This document shows positions 51,051 to 58,447 of a stretch of DNA of 64,000 nt, one piece after another. Positions within the stretch are counted from its first letter, which is position 1, and the number at the start of each line of letters is the position of its first letter. The notes below the pieces were generated by a model. That model was given only the letters and a program-made list of their open reading frames with translations, was not told the DNA's origin and ran no database searches. Source of the stretch: Clostridiales bacterium (GTDB lineage: Bacteria > Bacillota > Clostridia > Christensenellales > CAG-138); the NCBI GenBank assembly GCA_918244965.1, contig CAKJYC010000012.1:1-64000 (forward strand), read 5' to 3'. A program made the position numbers and the translations under genes.

Positions 51051-52076
51051 ATGATCGGCATGAATATCAAACAGTTAAGACAGGAAAAACACATCCGGCA
51101 GGAGACCCTTGCGGACGCGATCGGCGTAAGTGCGCAGGCGGTCAGCAAATGGGAGACCGGCGCAAGCGATCCGGACATCGCGCTGCTGCCGCAGCTTGCG
51201 ACCTATTTCGGTGTCAGCATCGACGAGCTCTTCGAGGTGCCGCGCGCCGAGAAGATGGAGCGCATCCAGAACATGATCTGGGACGAGCGCCGCATCCGTC
51301 CGGAAACCTTCGACCGCACCGCTGCGTACCTCGAAGGCATCCTCAAGGAGGACCCGCAGGACGCGGAAGCGCTCACCATGCTCGCCGAGCTTTATAACCA
51401 CCGCGCCCACAGCGACCATGAGAACGCGTCCTACTATGCGGAGCGCGCGCTCGAAGCCGACCCGGTCGACGCACACAACGCATGGGCGGCATACCTTGAA
51501 GCGAACCACGCGCCGTGCGGCGACAACTGGCTCGACAACCACTTCTCCGTGATCCGCTTTATCCGGGATTATGCGGAGCGTCGTCCGGAGCTTCGCTACC
51601 CGCGGATGCTGCTGGTCGAAAATCTGCTTGCGGATCACCGGCTCGACGAAGCGGAGGCCGAGATCGCGCAGATGAAGAAGGACGACGCGTACCTTGAATA
51701 CACCGCGAAGCTCGCATTCCTGAAAGGCGACCGCGAGGAAGCGCTGCGCCTCTGGAAGAAAGCGGCGGCGGATTATCCGGACAAATGGGCGGCAACCGAC
51801 TGCCTCGGCGAAGGCTATCGCCTGCTCGGCATGTACGAAGAAGCGCTCGACACGTTCGAGAAGAGCTTCACCATGCAGACCGCCCCGCGCTATACCGACG
51901 GGCTGTTCGCAAGAGCGCAGGTGCACGAGCTTATCGGCGACTATGCGGGCGCGATCGAGGACCGCAGGCGCATCATCGAGTGCCTGAAAACCGAGTACAA
52001 CGTGACCGACGGCGAGAGCGTCGACGAAAACCTCCGCGAGATCGAGCGCCTGAAGGCGCTTGCCGCCAAGCGGTAA
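51051..52076 (+). CDS. XRE-family regulator with TPR-like C-terminal domain
   Basis: A 341-residue protein. The N-terminal Cro/CI helix-turn-helix (IKQLRQEKHIRQETLADAIGVSAQAVSKWETG, about 4-60) carries the VSKWE recognition signature common in Firmicutes. The rest is helical with repeat-like segments (LTMLAELYNHRAHSD, LFARAQVHELIGDYAGAIEDRR), a design seen in regulators that sense peptides or partners. ATG 51051 is chosen over 51045 because AGGAGG is eight bases upstream. It is divergent from the MFS carrier and could control it. Confidence 0.85.
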   Translation: MIGMNIKQLRQEKHIRQETLADAIGVSAQAVSKWETGASDPDIALLPQLATYFGVSIDELFEVPRAEKMERIQNMIWDERRIRPETFDRTAAYLEGILKEDPQDAEALTMLAELYNHRAHSDHENASYYAERALEADPVDAHNAWAAYLEANHAPCGDNWLDNHFSVIRFIRDYAERRPELRYPRMLLVENLLADHRLDEAEAEIAQMKKDDAYLEYTAKLAFLKGDREEALRLWKKAAADYPDKWAATDCLGEGYRLLGMYEEALDTFEKSFTMQTAPRYTDGLFARAQVHELIGDYAGAIEDRRRIIECLKTEYNVTDGESVDENLREIERLKALAAKR

Positions 52077-52082
52077 TATAAT

Positions 52083-52142
52083 CGCGGGAGGCCGACCCCG
52101 GCCTCCCGCAAAAAACGGACCCTCGTGTTGAGGGTCCGTTTT
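52083..52142. terminator. double hairpin with bidirectional terminator
   Basis: A first stem GCGGGAGGCCG/CGGCCTCCCGC (52083-52109) lacks a T-run. The second, ACGGACCCTC-GTGTT-GAGGGTCCGT (52115-52139), has A and T runs on both sides and should terminate in both directions. Confidence 0.85.
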
Positions 52143-52143
52143 G

Positions 52144-52773
52144 TCAATCGAATAATTGCCCCGGCAGCTTCAGCTTCTCCTTGGGCGGAAAGGCTTTGTC
52201 GAACGCCTCGGCCTCGGCTTCGTCCACATAGTAGCCCGCGGGCGTCTGATAGACGCCGGTGACATCCGAAAGAGCGCCCGGAATCAGCTCCTTGCAGAGA
52301 AAGAACGAATCGTCCGCGCCTTCCGGCAGATCGTGGTAGCGGATGCCGAAACTGCGCGCGTAATCGAAGCCGCTGTGCCCGTAAAAGCCGATATTGCCCT
52401 CGAACAGCACCGCACAAAAGCCCATTTCCTTCGCTTTTTCGAGCGAATAGTCCAGCAGCTTTTTGCCGTAGCCCTTGCGCTTGTACGCGGGCGCAATGCC
52501 GATCGGGCCCATGGTGAGGACCTCGACGCGGCGGCCGTCGTCGGCGTCGATGTGCGTTTTCACGAAGATGTTCTGTCCGATCGGCTCGCCGTCCAGCTCC
52601 ATGACGAAATCGAGCTCCTTGACGAACGCCGGATCGTCGCGCAGGACGTGGATGACGTAGTGCTCCAGACAGCCGGGGCGATACACGTTCCAGAACGCTT
52701 CGCGCACCAGATTTTCGATCGCGCGGTGATCCTTCTCGGTTTCGTTGCGGATGATGATGCTTCCCGTTTCCAT
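52144..52773 (-). CDS. GNAT family N-acetyltransferase
   Basis: A 209-residue acetyltransferase. The acetyl-CoA loop is APAYKRKGYGKKLLDYSLEKAKEMG and the fold core follows (AVLFEGNIGFYGHSGF). The N-terminus SIIIRNETEKDHRAIENLVREAFWNVYRPGCLEHYVIHVLR is shared with a clostridial group of YhbS-like acetyltransferases. The substrate cannot be assigned. It lies 16 bases downstream of leuS with an AGAGGG site, so it is probably co-transcribed with it. Confidence 0.85.
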   Translation of the reverse strand: METGSIIIRNETEKDHRAIENLVREAFWNVYRPGCLEHYVIHVLRDDPAFVKELDFVMELDGEPIGQNIFVKTHIDADDGRRVEVLTMGPIGIAPAYKRKGYGKKLLDYSLEKAKEMGFCAVLFEGNIGFYGHSGFDYARSFGIRYHDLPEGADDSFFLCKELIPGALSDVTGVYQTPAGYYVDEAEAEAFDKAFPPKEKLKLPGQLFD

Positions 52774-52789
52774 ACTGCCCTCTTCAGAG

Positions 52790-55195
52790 TCAGCCAACCA
52801 CGAGGTTGATGATGTTCTTGACGACGATCGTTTTGCGGATCGTCTTGCCTTCGACAAAGGGCTTGACGTCGTCGAGCGCCAGCGCGGCGTCGACGATGGC
52901 CTTTTGCTCCATGCCGACCGGCAGCTTGATCCTTGCGCGGACCTTGCCGTTGACCTGTACGCCGTATTCGACCGTGTTTTCAACAAGCGCCGAGGGATCG
53001 AATTGCGGCCACGCGGCGTGGTGCAGCGGCGTGAAGCCGAGCCGTTCGTTCAGCTCCTCGCTGATGTGCGGCGCGACCGGGTTCAGAAGCTGCAGCAGCG
53101 TGCGGAATTCGTCCTTTGTCAGCGAGCCCTTCGCGTAGAAGTCGTTCACGAGCGTCATCATCGCGGCGATCGCGGTGTTGAACTTCATGCGCTCATAGTC
53201 CTCGCCCACCTTCTTGATGCAGGCGTTGACCTTGGTGCGCATCTCGTCGTCGGTATACCCTTCGCCCTTCACCATGTCCTGCAGACGCCAGACACGGTCG
53301 AGGAAGCGCTTGCATCCGTTCGCGGAGTCCTCGTTCCACGGCGTCGCGGCCATGTAGTCGCCCATGAACATGACGTACAGGCGCAGCGTATCCGCGCCGA
53401 GCCGTTCGATGACGCTGACCGGGTCGACCACGTTGCCCTTGGATTTGCTCATCTTGTCGCCGTCGGGACCGAGGATCAGGCCCTGATAGGTGCGCTTTGC
53501 GTACGGCTCCGGCGTGTTGACCTCGCCGATGTCGTACAGGAAATGATGCCAGAAGCGCGAATACAGCAAATGCCGCGTGACGTGCTCCATGCCGCCGTTG
53601 TACCAGTCGACCGGCATCCAGTAGCGCATCTCCTCCGGATCGCAAAAGACCTTGTCGTTGTGCGGGTCGATAAAGCGCAGATAGTACCACGAGGATCCCG
53701 CCCACTGCGGCATCGTGTCGGTCTCGCGCTTTGCTTTTCCGCCGCACTGCGGGCAGGTGCAGTTCACGAACGATTCGATCCGGGCAAGCGGGCTCTGTCC
53801 GTCGGTGCCGGGCGCAAAGTTCTCGACGTCCGGAAGCCTTAACGGCAGCTCCTCATACGGCACGCCGACCGTGCCGCACTTTTCGCAGTGAATGAGCGGG
53901 ATCGGCTCGCCCCAGTAGCGCTGGCGGTTGAACGCCCAGTCCTTCATCTTGTACTGGATGCCCTTTCTGCCGAGCCTGTGCGCGCCGAGGTAGTCGAGCA
54001 TCGCCGCGATCGAATCCTTTTTGTTGTCGTACGCGTTCAAAAAATCCGAATTGATCATGCGGCCGTCGCCGGTGTAGGCTTCCTTTTCGATGTCGCCGCC
54101 CTCGATGACAGGAATGATCTCCACGCCGAACTTCTTTGCGAACTCCCAGTCGCGCTGGTCGTGCGCAGGCACCGCCATGATCGCGCCGGTGCCGTAGCCC
54201 ATCATGACGTAGTCCGCGATGAAGACCGGGATCTCGCGGCCGCTGACCGGATTGATCGCCGTGAAGCCTTCAAGGCGAACGCCGGTCTTTTCCTTACTGA
54301 GCTGCGTCCGCTCGAATTCGGTCTTTTTCGCGCAGGCCGCGCGGTACGCTTCGACCTCGTCCCAGTTTTGAATGCGGTCGCGGTACTTGTCGAGCATCGG
54401 ATGCTCCGGCGCAATGACCATGAACGTCACGCCGAACAGCGTGTCGCAGCGGGTCGTGTAGATCTCAAGCGCTTCGGGGATGTCCTTCAGCCGGAAGTTC
54501 ACGAACGCGCCGACGGATTTTCCGATCCAGTCGATCTCCTGCTGCTTGATCGAGTCGGGATAATCGACGTCGTTCAGGCCGTTTAAGAGCTTGTCGGCGT
54601 ACGCGGTGATCTTCAGGTACCACACGTCCTTCGGAAGCTGCACGACGTCGCTGTGGCAGACGTCGCACTTGCCGCCCTGCGAATCCTCATTGCTGAGGAC
54701 GACCTTGCAGTTCGGGCAGTAGTTCACGAGCGTCTTTGCGCGGAACACAAGCCCGTGATCGAACAGCTTCAAAAAAATCCACTGCGTCCACTTGTAGTAA
54801 TCGGGCACGGACGTGGCGATCTCGCGCGACCAGTCGAACGAATAGCCGACGCGCTTCATCTGGTCCTTAAAATGCTCGATGTTCGCGGTCGTGATGACGT
54901 GCGGATGCGTGTTGGTCTTGATCGCGTAGTTCTCGGCGGGCAGGCCGAACGAGTCGAAGCCCATCGGGAACAGTACGTTGTAGCCCTGCATGCGGCGCTT
55001 TCTGGACAGCACCTCAAGGCTGGTATACGCCTTGATGTGCCCGACGTGCATGCCCGCGCCGGACGGGTACGGAAACTCCACGAGCGCGTAGAATTTCGGT
55101 TTTGTATGATCCTTTTCCGCCTCAAAGCAGCGGTGCGCGTCCCAATACGCCTGCCACTTCCGCTCGACGGCGTTGAAATCGTAAATATCAGCCAT
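52790..55195 (-). CDS. leuS: leucyl-tRNA synthetase
   Basis: A class Ia synthetase of 801 residues. Signatures are FPYPSGAGMHVGHIKAYT (HIGH-type, here HVGH), a zinc region CPNCKVVLSNEDSQGGKCDVC, the editing domain with GYGTGAIMAVPAHDQRDWEFA, a second Cys pair CPQCGGKAKRETDTMPQWAGSSWYY, and KMSKSKGNVVDP (KMSKS). Length and layout are of the bacterial type. ATG 55195 follows AAAGGAG. The leader is too short for a T-box, unlike many Firmicutes leuS genes. Confidence 0.96.
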   Translation of the reverse strand: MADIYDFNAVERKWQAYWDAHRCFEAEKDHTKPKFYALVEFPYPSGAGMHVGHIKAYTSLEVLSRKRRMQGYNVLFPMGFDSFGLPAENYAIKTNTHPHVITTANIEHFKDQMKRVGYSFDWSREIATSVPDYYKWTQWIFLKLFDHGLVFRAKTLVNYCPNCKVVLSNEDSQGGKCDVCHSDVVQLPKDVWYLKITAYADKLLNGLNDVDYPDSIKQQEIDWIGKSVGAFVNFRLKDIPEALEIYTTRCDTLFGVTFMVIAPEHPMLDKYRDRIQNWDEVEAYRAACAKKTEFERTQLSKEKTGVRLEGFTAINPVSGREIPVFIADYVMMGYGTGAIMAVPAHDQRDWEFAKKFGVEIIPVIEGGDIEKEAYTGDGRMINSDFLNAYDNKKDSIAAMLDYLGAHRLGRKGIQYKMKDWAFNRQRYWGEPIPLIHCEKCGTVGVPYEELPLRLPDVENFAPGTDGQSPLARIESFVNCTCPQCGGKAKRETDTMPQWAGSSWYYLRFIDPHNDKVFCDPEEMRYWMPVDWYNGGMEHVTRHLLYSRFWHHFLYDIGEVNTPEPYAKRTYQGLILGPDGDKMSKSKGNVVDPVSVIERLGADTLRLYVMFMGDYMAATPWNEDSANGCKRFLDRVWRLQDMVKGEGYTDDEMRTKVNACIKKVGEDYERMKFNTAIAAMMTLVNDFYAKGSLTKDEFRTLLQLLNPVAPHISEELNERLGFTPLHHAAWPQFDPSALVENTVEYGVQVNGKVRARIKLPVGMEQKAIVDAALALDDVKPFVEGKTIRKTIVVKNIINLVVG

Positions 55196-55235
55196 GGAAA
55201 AGCTCCTTTCCTTCAATGCCTCATAGATACAATAG

Positions 55236-55263
55236 GATATAACTTTTCCATGGCGTTTGTCAA
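55236..55263 (-). promoter_or_regulatory. promoter of leuS
   Basis: On the minus strand perfect TTGACA (55258-55263), 16 bases, TATATC (55236-55241). Its -35 is only five bases from the divergent lgt -35. Confidence 0.65.
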
Positions 55264-55267
55264 CCGC

Positions 55268-55296
55268 TTTACATTATTTTCAGGATATGATACACT
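55268..55296 (+). promoter_or_regulatory. promoter of lgt
   Basis: TTTACA (55268-55273), 17 bases, TACACT (55291-55296) with extended TG. Confidence 0.65.
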
Positions 55297-55341
55297 GAAT
55301 AAACACCGGATTGCGGCGCGTCTGCCGCGAAAGGAGATACT

Positions 55342-56253
55342 ATGCTCGGTACTTTTTTATTTAAGATCGGCGACTTCGGCGTGCCGACGATGGGCGTGTG
55401 CGTGCTCGTCGGCGCGGCGCTCGCCGTGTTTTTAAGCTGGCTTCTGCGGAAGCATTCCACGCTCGACTGGAACGGCGAGTTCGTCGACGCGATCATCGCG
55501 GGCGTGCTTGCGGGCTTCGTGGGCATGAAGATCCTCTACTGGATCGTCACGCCCAACGTCTTTTCCGAAGCGTTCAAGAACGGCGTGTTCCGCGGGATCT
55601 TAAGCCTTCTGATGGAGGGCATGGTCTTTTACGGCGGGCTCATCGGCGGCATCGTCGGCGTCCTGCTGGTTGCGCGCAAAAAGAAAAAGCACATCCTCGC
55701 CTTCCTGGACCTGTTCGCGCCGTGCTTCTGCGTCGCGCATGCGTTCGGCCGCATCGGATGCCTGCTCGTCGGCTGCTGCTACGGCGTTGCGACCGGCGAA
55801 ACGACGCAGTTCGGGCTTTGCACCTATGACGGCGCCTGCGCGGTGCGCTATGCCGACGGCACAATGCGCCTGCCTGCGCCGCTGTTCGAGGCGATCTTCC
55901 TGCTGCTGCTGTGCGCGCTGCTCGTTGTGCTGTTCATCCGGCAGAAGCATCTCGGCACCGTCACGGGCTGGTATCTCATCCTGTACGCGGTGTGGCGTTT
56001 CATCATCGAGATCTTCCGCGGCGACGTCGAGGAGCGCGGACACCTTGGGCCGCTGTTCACCTCGCAGTGGATCAGCATCGCGATCCTTGCGGCGGGCATT
56101 GCGATCCTCATCTGGTCGCGTAAGCTCAAAAAGGGTGAGCCGTTCAAGGTCTTCCGTGAAGACGAGCTGAAGGTGCCCGAACCGGAAACGCCGGCTGAAG
56201 AGCCGATAGCGCCGGAGGACGACGCGCCGAACATCGAAGAAGATCTGTACTGA
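55342..56253 (+). CDS. lgt: prolipoprotein diacylglyceryl transferase
   Basis: Transfers diacylglycerol to the lipobox cysteine of prolipoproteins (303 residues). The Lgt signature GRIGCLLVGCCYG is at about 137-149, with YGGLIGGIVGVLL and about seven hydrophobic segments; the last part is an acidic cytoplasmic tail (PEPETPAEEPIAPEDD) longer than usual. Substrates in this window include the PrsA-like and deacetylase lipoproteins. AAAGGAGATACT precedes the ATG. Confidence 0.95.
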   Translation: MLGTFLFKIGDFGVPTMGVCVLVGAALAVFLSWLLRKHSTLDWNGEFVDAIIAGVLAGFVGMKILYWIVTPNVFSEAFKNGVFRGILSLLMEGMVFYGGLIGGIVGVLLVARKKKKHILAFLDLFAPCFCVAHAFGRIGCLLVGCCYGVATGETTQFGLCTYDGACAVRYADGTMRLPAPLFEAIFLLLLCALLVVLFIRQKHLGTVTGWYLILYAVWRFIIEIFRGDVEERGHLGPLFTSQWISIAILAAGIAILIWSRKLKKGEPFKVFREDELKVPEPETPAEEPIAPEDDAPNIEEDLY

Positions 56254-56258
56254 ACGAC

Positions 56259-56294
56259 AAGCTGCCGGACCCAAGCGTTCCGGCAGCTTTCTTT
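56259..56294. terminator. terminator of lgt
   Basis: AAGCTGCCGGA and TCCGGCAGCTT pair exactly, then TTCTTTAT. It borders the convergent M23 gene. Confidence 0.88.
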
Positions 56295-57057
56295 ATCCCA
56301 GTCTCACATATTTTGCGGGGTCCTTGGACACACCGTCGATGTACACCGCGAAGTGCAGATGCGGCGGCAGCGCGCATTCAGAGATCGCGCTCGTGCCGAC
56401 CGTGCCGATCGTGTCGCCTGCATTCAGCCGGTCGCCGACCTTCACGCGGATGTCCTCACCGAGGTTTGCGTACAGCGAGCTCTTGCCGTTTGCGTGCGCG
56501 ACAACGACCGTCCAGCCCAGCGCGTCGTCCTTTCCGACGCGTTCGACCGTTCCGGCGAATACGCATTTGACGGGCGTGCCCGCGTCCGCCTTGATGTCCA
56601 CGGCGGCGTGCGTCGTCCACTGATCGAGCGTCACGGAGTACAGCAGCTTGTCGACGGCATAGCCGAACACGATCTCGCCCTGCACGGGCGGCGCGGCCTT
56701 CGTCGACGTGCCGGAGGGCTTTTTCGTCGGGTCGGGCGTCGGCGTCGGCGTCGGAACCGCGGTCGGCAGCGGCGCGAAGGTCGGCGCGGGCGTGCGCACG
56801 GCCGGCGCCGGCTTGACCTCCGGCGGGTTAAACAGATCGCTGATCCGCTGGTCGTTCGACTGACCGACGATCGTGATCGGATCGGAAACGTTCGCGTCCG
56901 CCTCCTTTTCCTCCGACGGCCCGCCGAGCGCGAGCAGCAGGATCGCGCCGCCGATCACGACGAGGCAGATCACCAGTGCAATATAAAATCCGTTGTTTCT
57001 GAGAAACAGCCGAAACCGCTCCATGCGGTCGTTCCGTTCGGTTTTCGGTTCTTCCAT
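56293..57057 (-). CDS. membrane-anchored M23 family protein, SpoIIQ-like
   Basis: A 254-residue protein. One membrane helix (FYIALVICLVVIGGAILLLAL, about 25-45) is followed by a Pro/Thr-rich stalk (TFAPLPTAVPTPTPTPDP) and an M23 domain. The domain keeps HAAVD (HxxxD) and PHLHF (HxH), so zinc can be bound, but the third histidine position is Asn in SLYANLGE. This arrangement, with YANL, recalls the sporulation protein SpoIIQ; whether the organism sporulates cannot be told from the window. ATG 57057 is chosen because GAGG is eight bases upstream. It may be transcribed from its own unseen promoter, since a terminator precedes it. Confidence 0.8.
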   Translation of the reverse strand: MEEPKTERNDRMERFRLFLRNNGFYIALVICLVVIGGAILLLALGGPSEEKEADANVSDPITIVGQSNDQRISDLFNPPEVKPAPAVRTPAPTFAPLPTAVPTPTPTPDPTKKPSGTSTKAAPPVQGEIVFGYAVDKLLYSVTLDQWTTHAAVDIKADAGTPVKCVFAGTVERVGKDDALGWTVVVAHANGKSSLYANLGEDIRVKVGDRLNAGDTIGTVGTSAISECALPPHLHFAVYIDGVSKDPAKYVRLG

Positions 57058-57110
57058 CTTCATCACCTCGGCAGTAGTATGGCCGCGCCGTATGTGATTC
57101 ATACCGGAAG

Positions 57111-57152
57111 AAAATAAAAAAGTCTGTCGAAACGTCACGCATTTCGACAGAC
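57111..57152 (-). terminator. terminator of the CaCA exchanger gene
   Basis: On the minus strand GTCTGTCGAAA, a loop and TTTCGACAGAC are followed by TTTTTTATTTT. Confidence 0.93.
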
Positions 57153-57168
57153 AATTCAATCGGCAGTC

Positions 57169-58191
57169 TTACACGACCGCAAAGGAATAGATTGCGTATG
57201 CGATGTAGCACGCGAGCAGGATCCCGCCCTGCACGCGCGAGCCCTTTTTGCGGATCAGCATCGGAACGATCAGCAGCGACATGACGGCAAGCGCGATCGG
57301 CAGGTCGATGTACAGCGCCTTGGACGTGAACACGAGGTTGCCCGTGATCGTGGCGGGCAGACCGATGACCAGCAGCATGTTGAACAGGTTCGCGCCGATG
57401 ATATTGCCCAGGCCCACGTCGCCCTGCCCTTTGATCGCGGAGGTCACGGTCGTGACAAGCTCCGGCAGCGACGTGCCGAGCGCGACAAGGGTGACGCCGA
57501 TCACGCGTTCCTCGACGCCGGCCATCTCCGCCAGCACCACGCCGTTGTCCACGAGCAGATGCGCGCCGACGAACAGCGCGGCGGCCGAGATCGCAAGCAT
57601 CAGCAGCGCGCCCCACAGCGGCATGAGCTTTTCGGTTTCGTCGTATTCGGCCTCGCCGTCGCTGTCCTTCAGCTTGATGGACAGGAACGCATAGACGCAG
57701 AAACCGAGCAGCAGCACGATGCCGATCACGCGAAGGACCGTGCCGACGGCGTGATCCGTTTCGCCGTCCTTGTTGATAAAATCGTGCGCGGGCGTGAACA
57801 GAACGGACAGGAACAGCAGAAGCGCGGTCCCGACAAAGAAGAGAAAGCGCCAGCTCACGGAGTTCGACTTGACCGACTTTGCGGGGCGGATCAGCTGGCC
57901 GACGCCGGCGATCAGCGCCGTGTTGCAGATGATGCTGCCGAGCGCGTTTCCGACGCCGATCTCGGGCGACTGCGCCTTTCCGAGCACGGCGGTGGTGGAG
58001 ACGAGGATCTCCGGCAGCGTCGTGCCGAGGGACACGATCGTGGCGCCGACGACGATCTGCGGGATCTTCAGCCGCCGCGCGATCGCAACGGCCGCATCGA
58101 CGAATTTATCGCCTGCCACACAGGTCAGCGCAAGGCCGACGATGAACAGGGCGATCGTCCAGAACAGGGAATTCGGAACCGAAAACGACAT
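57169..58191 (-). CDS. CaCA-family cation exchanger (YrbG-like), probably Mn-linked
   Basis: A 340-residue membrane protein with two inverted halves, each carrying the alpha-repeat of the Ca2+/cation antiporter family: GATIVSLGTTLPEILVSTT with GNALGSIICNT, and GVTLVALGTSLPELVTTVT with GNIIGANLFN. About ten membrane helices and a central acidic loop (DSDGEAEYDETEKL). By family it is a calcium/sodium antiporter, but its leader is a yybP-ykoY riboswitch, which senses Mn2+, so Mn2+ export is a strong alternative. AAAGGAAGGGTTTT precedes the ATG. Confidence 0.9.
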   Translation of the reverse strand: MSFSVPNSLFWTIALFIVGLALTCVAGDKFVDAAVAIARRLKIPQIVVGATIVSLGTTLPEILVSTTAVLGKAQSPEIGVGNALGSIICNTALIAGVGQLIRPAKSVKSNSVSWRFLFFVGTALLLFLSVLFTPAHDFINKDGETDHAVGTVLRVIGIVLLLGFCVYAFLSIKLKDSDGEAEYDETEKLMPLWGALLMLAISAAALFVGAHLLVDNGVVLAEMAGVEERVIGVTLVALGTSLPELVTTVTSAIKGQGDVGLGNIIGANLFNMLLVIGLPATITGNLVFTSKALYIDLPIALAVMSLLIVPMLIRKKGSRVQGGILLACYIAYAIYSFAVV

Positions 58192-58211
58192 AAAACCCTT
58201 CCTTTCGCATG

Positions 58212-58336
58212 AAAAAAGAGACTTTCATGCATACCAAATCATGCATAAAAGTCTCGCACATTCCGACCGACAGCGGGATCAAATCCGTGCTGACGCCGCA
58301 GGTCACGCAACAGCGTCGGCTACTCCCTTTTACGAG
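58212..58336 (-). promoter_or_regulatory. yybP-ykoY (manganese) riboswitch with terminator
   Basis: The minus strand reads AAAAGGGAGTAGC near the 5' end and GCGAGACTTTTATGC at the 3' end, the conserved landmarks of the yybP-ykoY motif, with CTCG and CGAG able to close P1. The 3' CGAGAC also starts a long terminator hairpin: GAGACTTTTATGCATG against CATGAAAGTCTC, then TTTTTT (58212-58255). P1 and terminator are therefore mutually exclusive, the normal ON-switch layout. Confidence 0.88.
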
Positions 58337-58339
58337 CCC

Positions 58340-58368
58340 ATTATATGTTAACTTTTTTCAAACGTCAA
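58340..58368 (-). promoter_or_regulatory. promoter of the riboswitch-exchanger unit
   Basis: On the minus strand TTGACG (58363-58368), 17 bases, perfect TATAAT (58340-58345). Confidence 0.85.
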
Positions 58369-58398
58369 GTGGAAAATATGGCGGAAACGGCGGTTGTC

Positions 58399-58407
58399 TG
58401 CTATAAT
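58399..58407 (+). promoter_or_regulatory. extended -10 promoter of the pyrophosphatase gene
   Basis: TG-C-TATAAT, perfect extended -10; no good -35. Confidence 0.75.
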
Positions 58408-58447
58408 ACAAAATGGATCATTATCTGAACGGGAAGGCGGTGTAAGG

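Noticed and set aside
55196-55235. T-box leader for leuS (also considered for asnS)
   Set aside because: Predicted leaders are only about 35-45 bases, with no specifier or T-box sequence.
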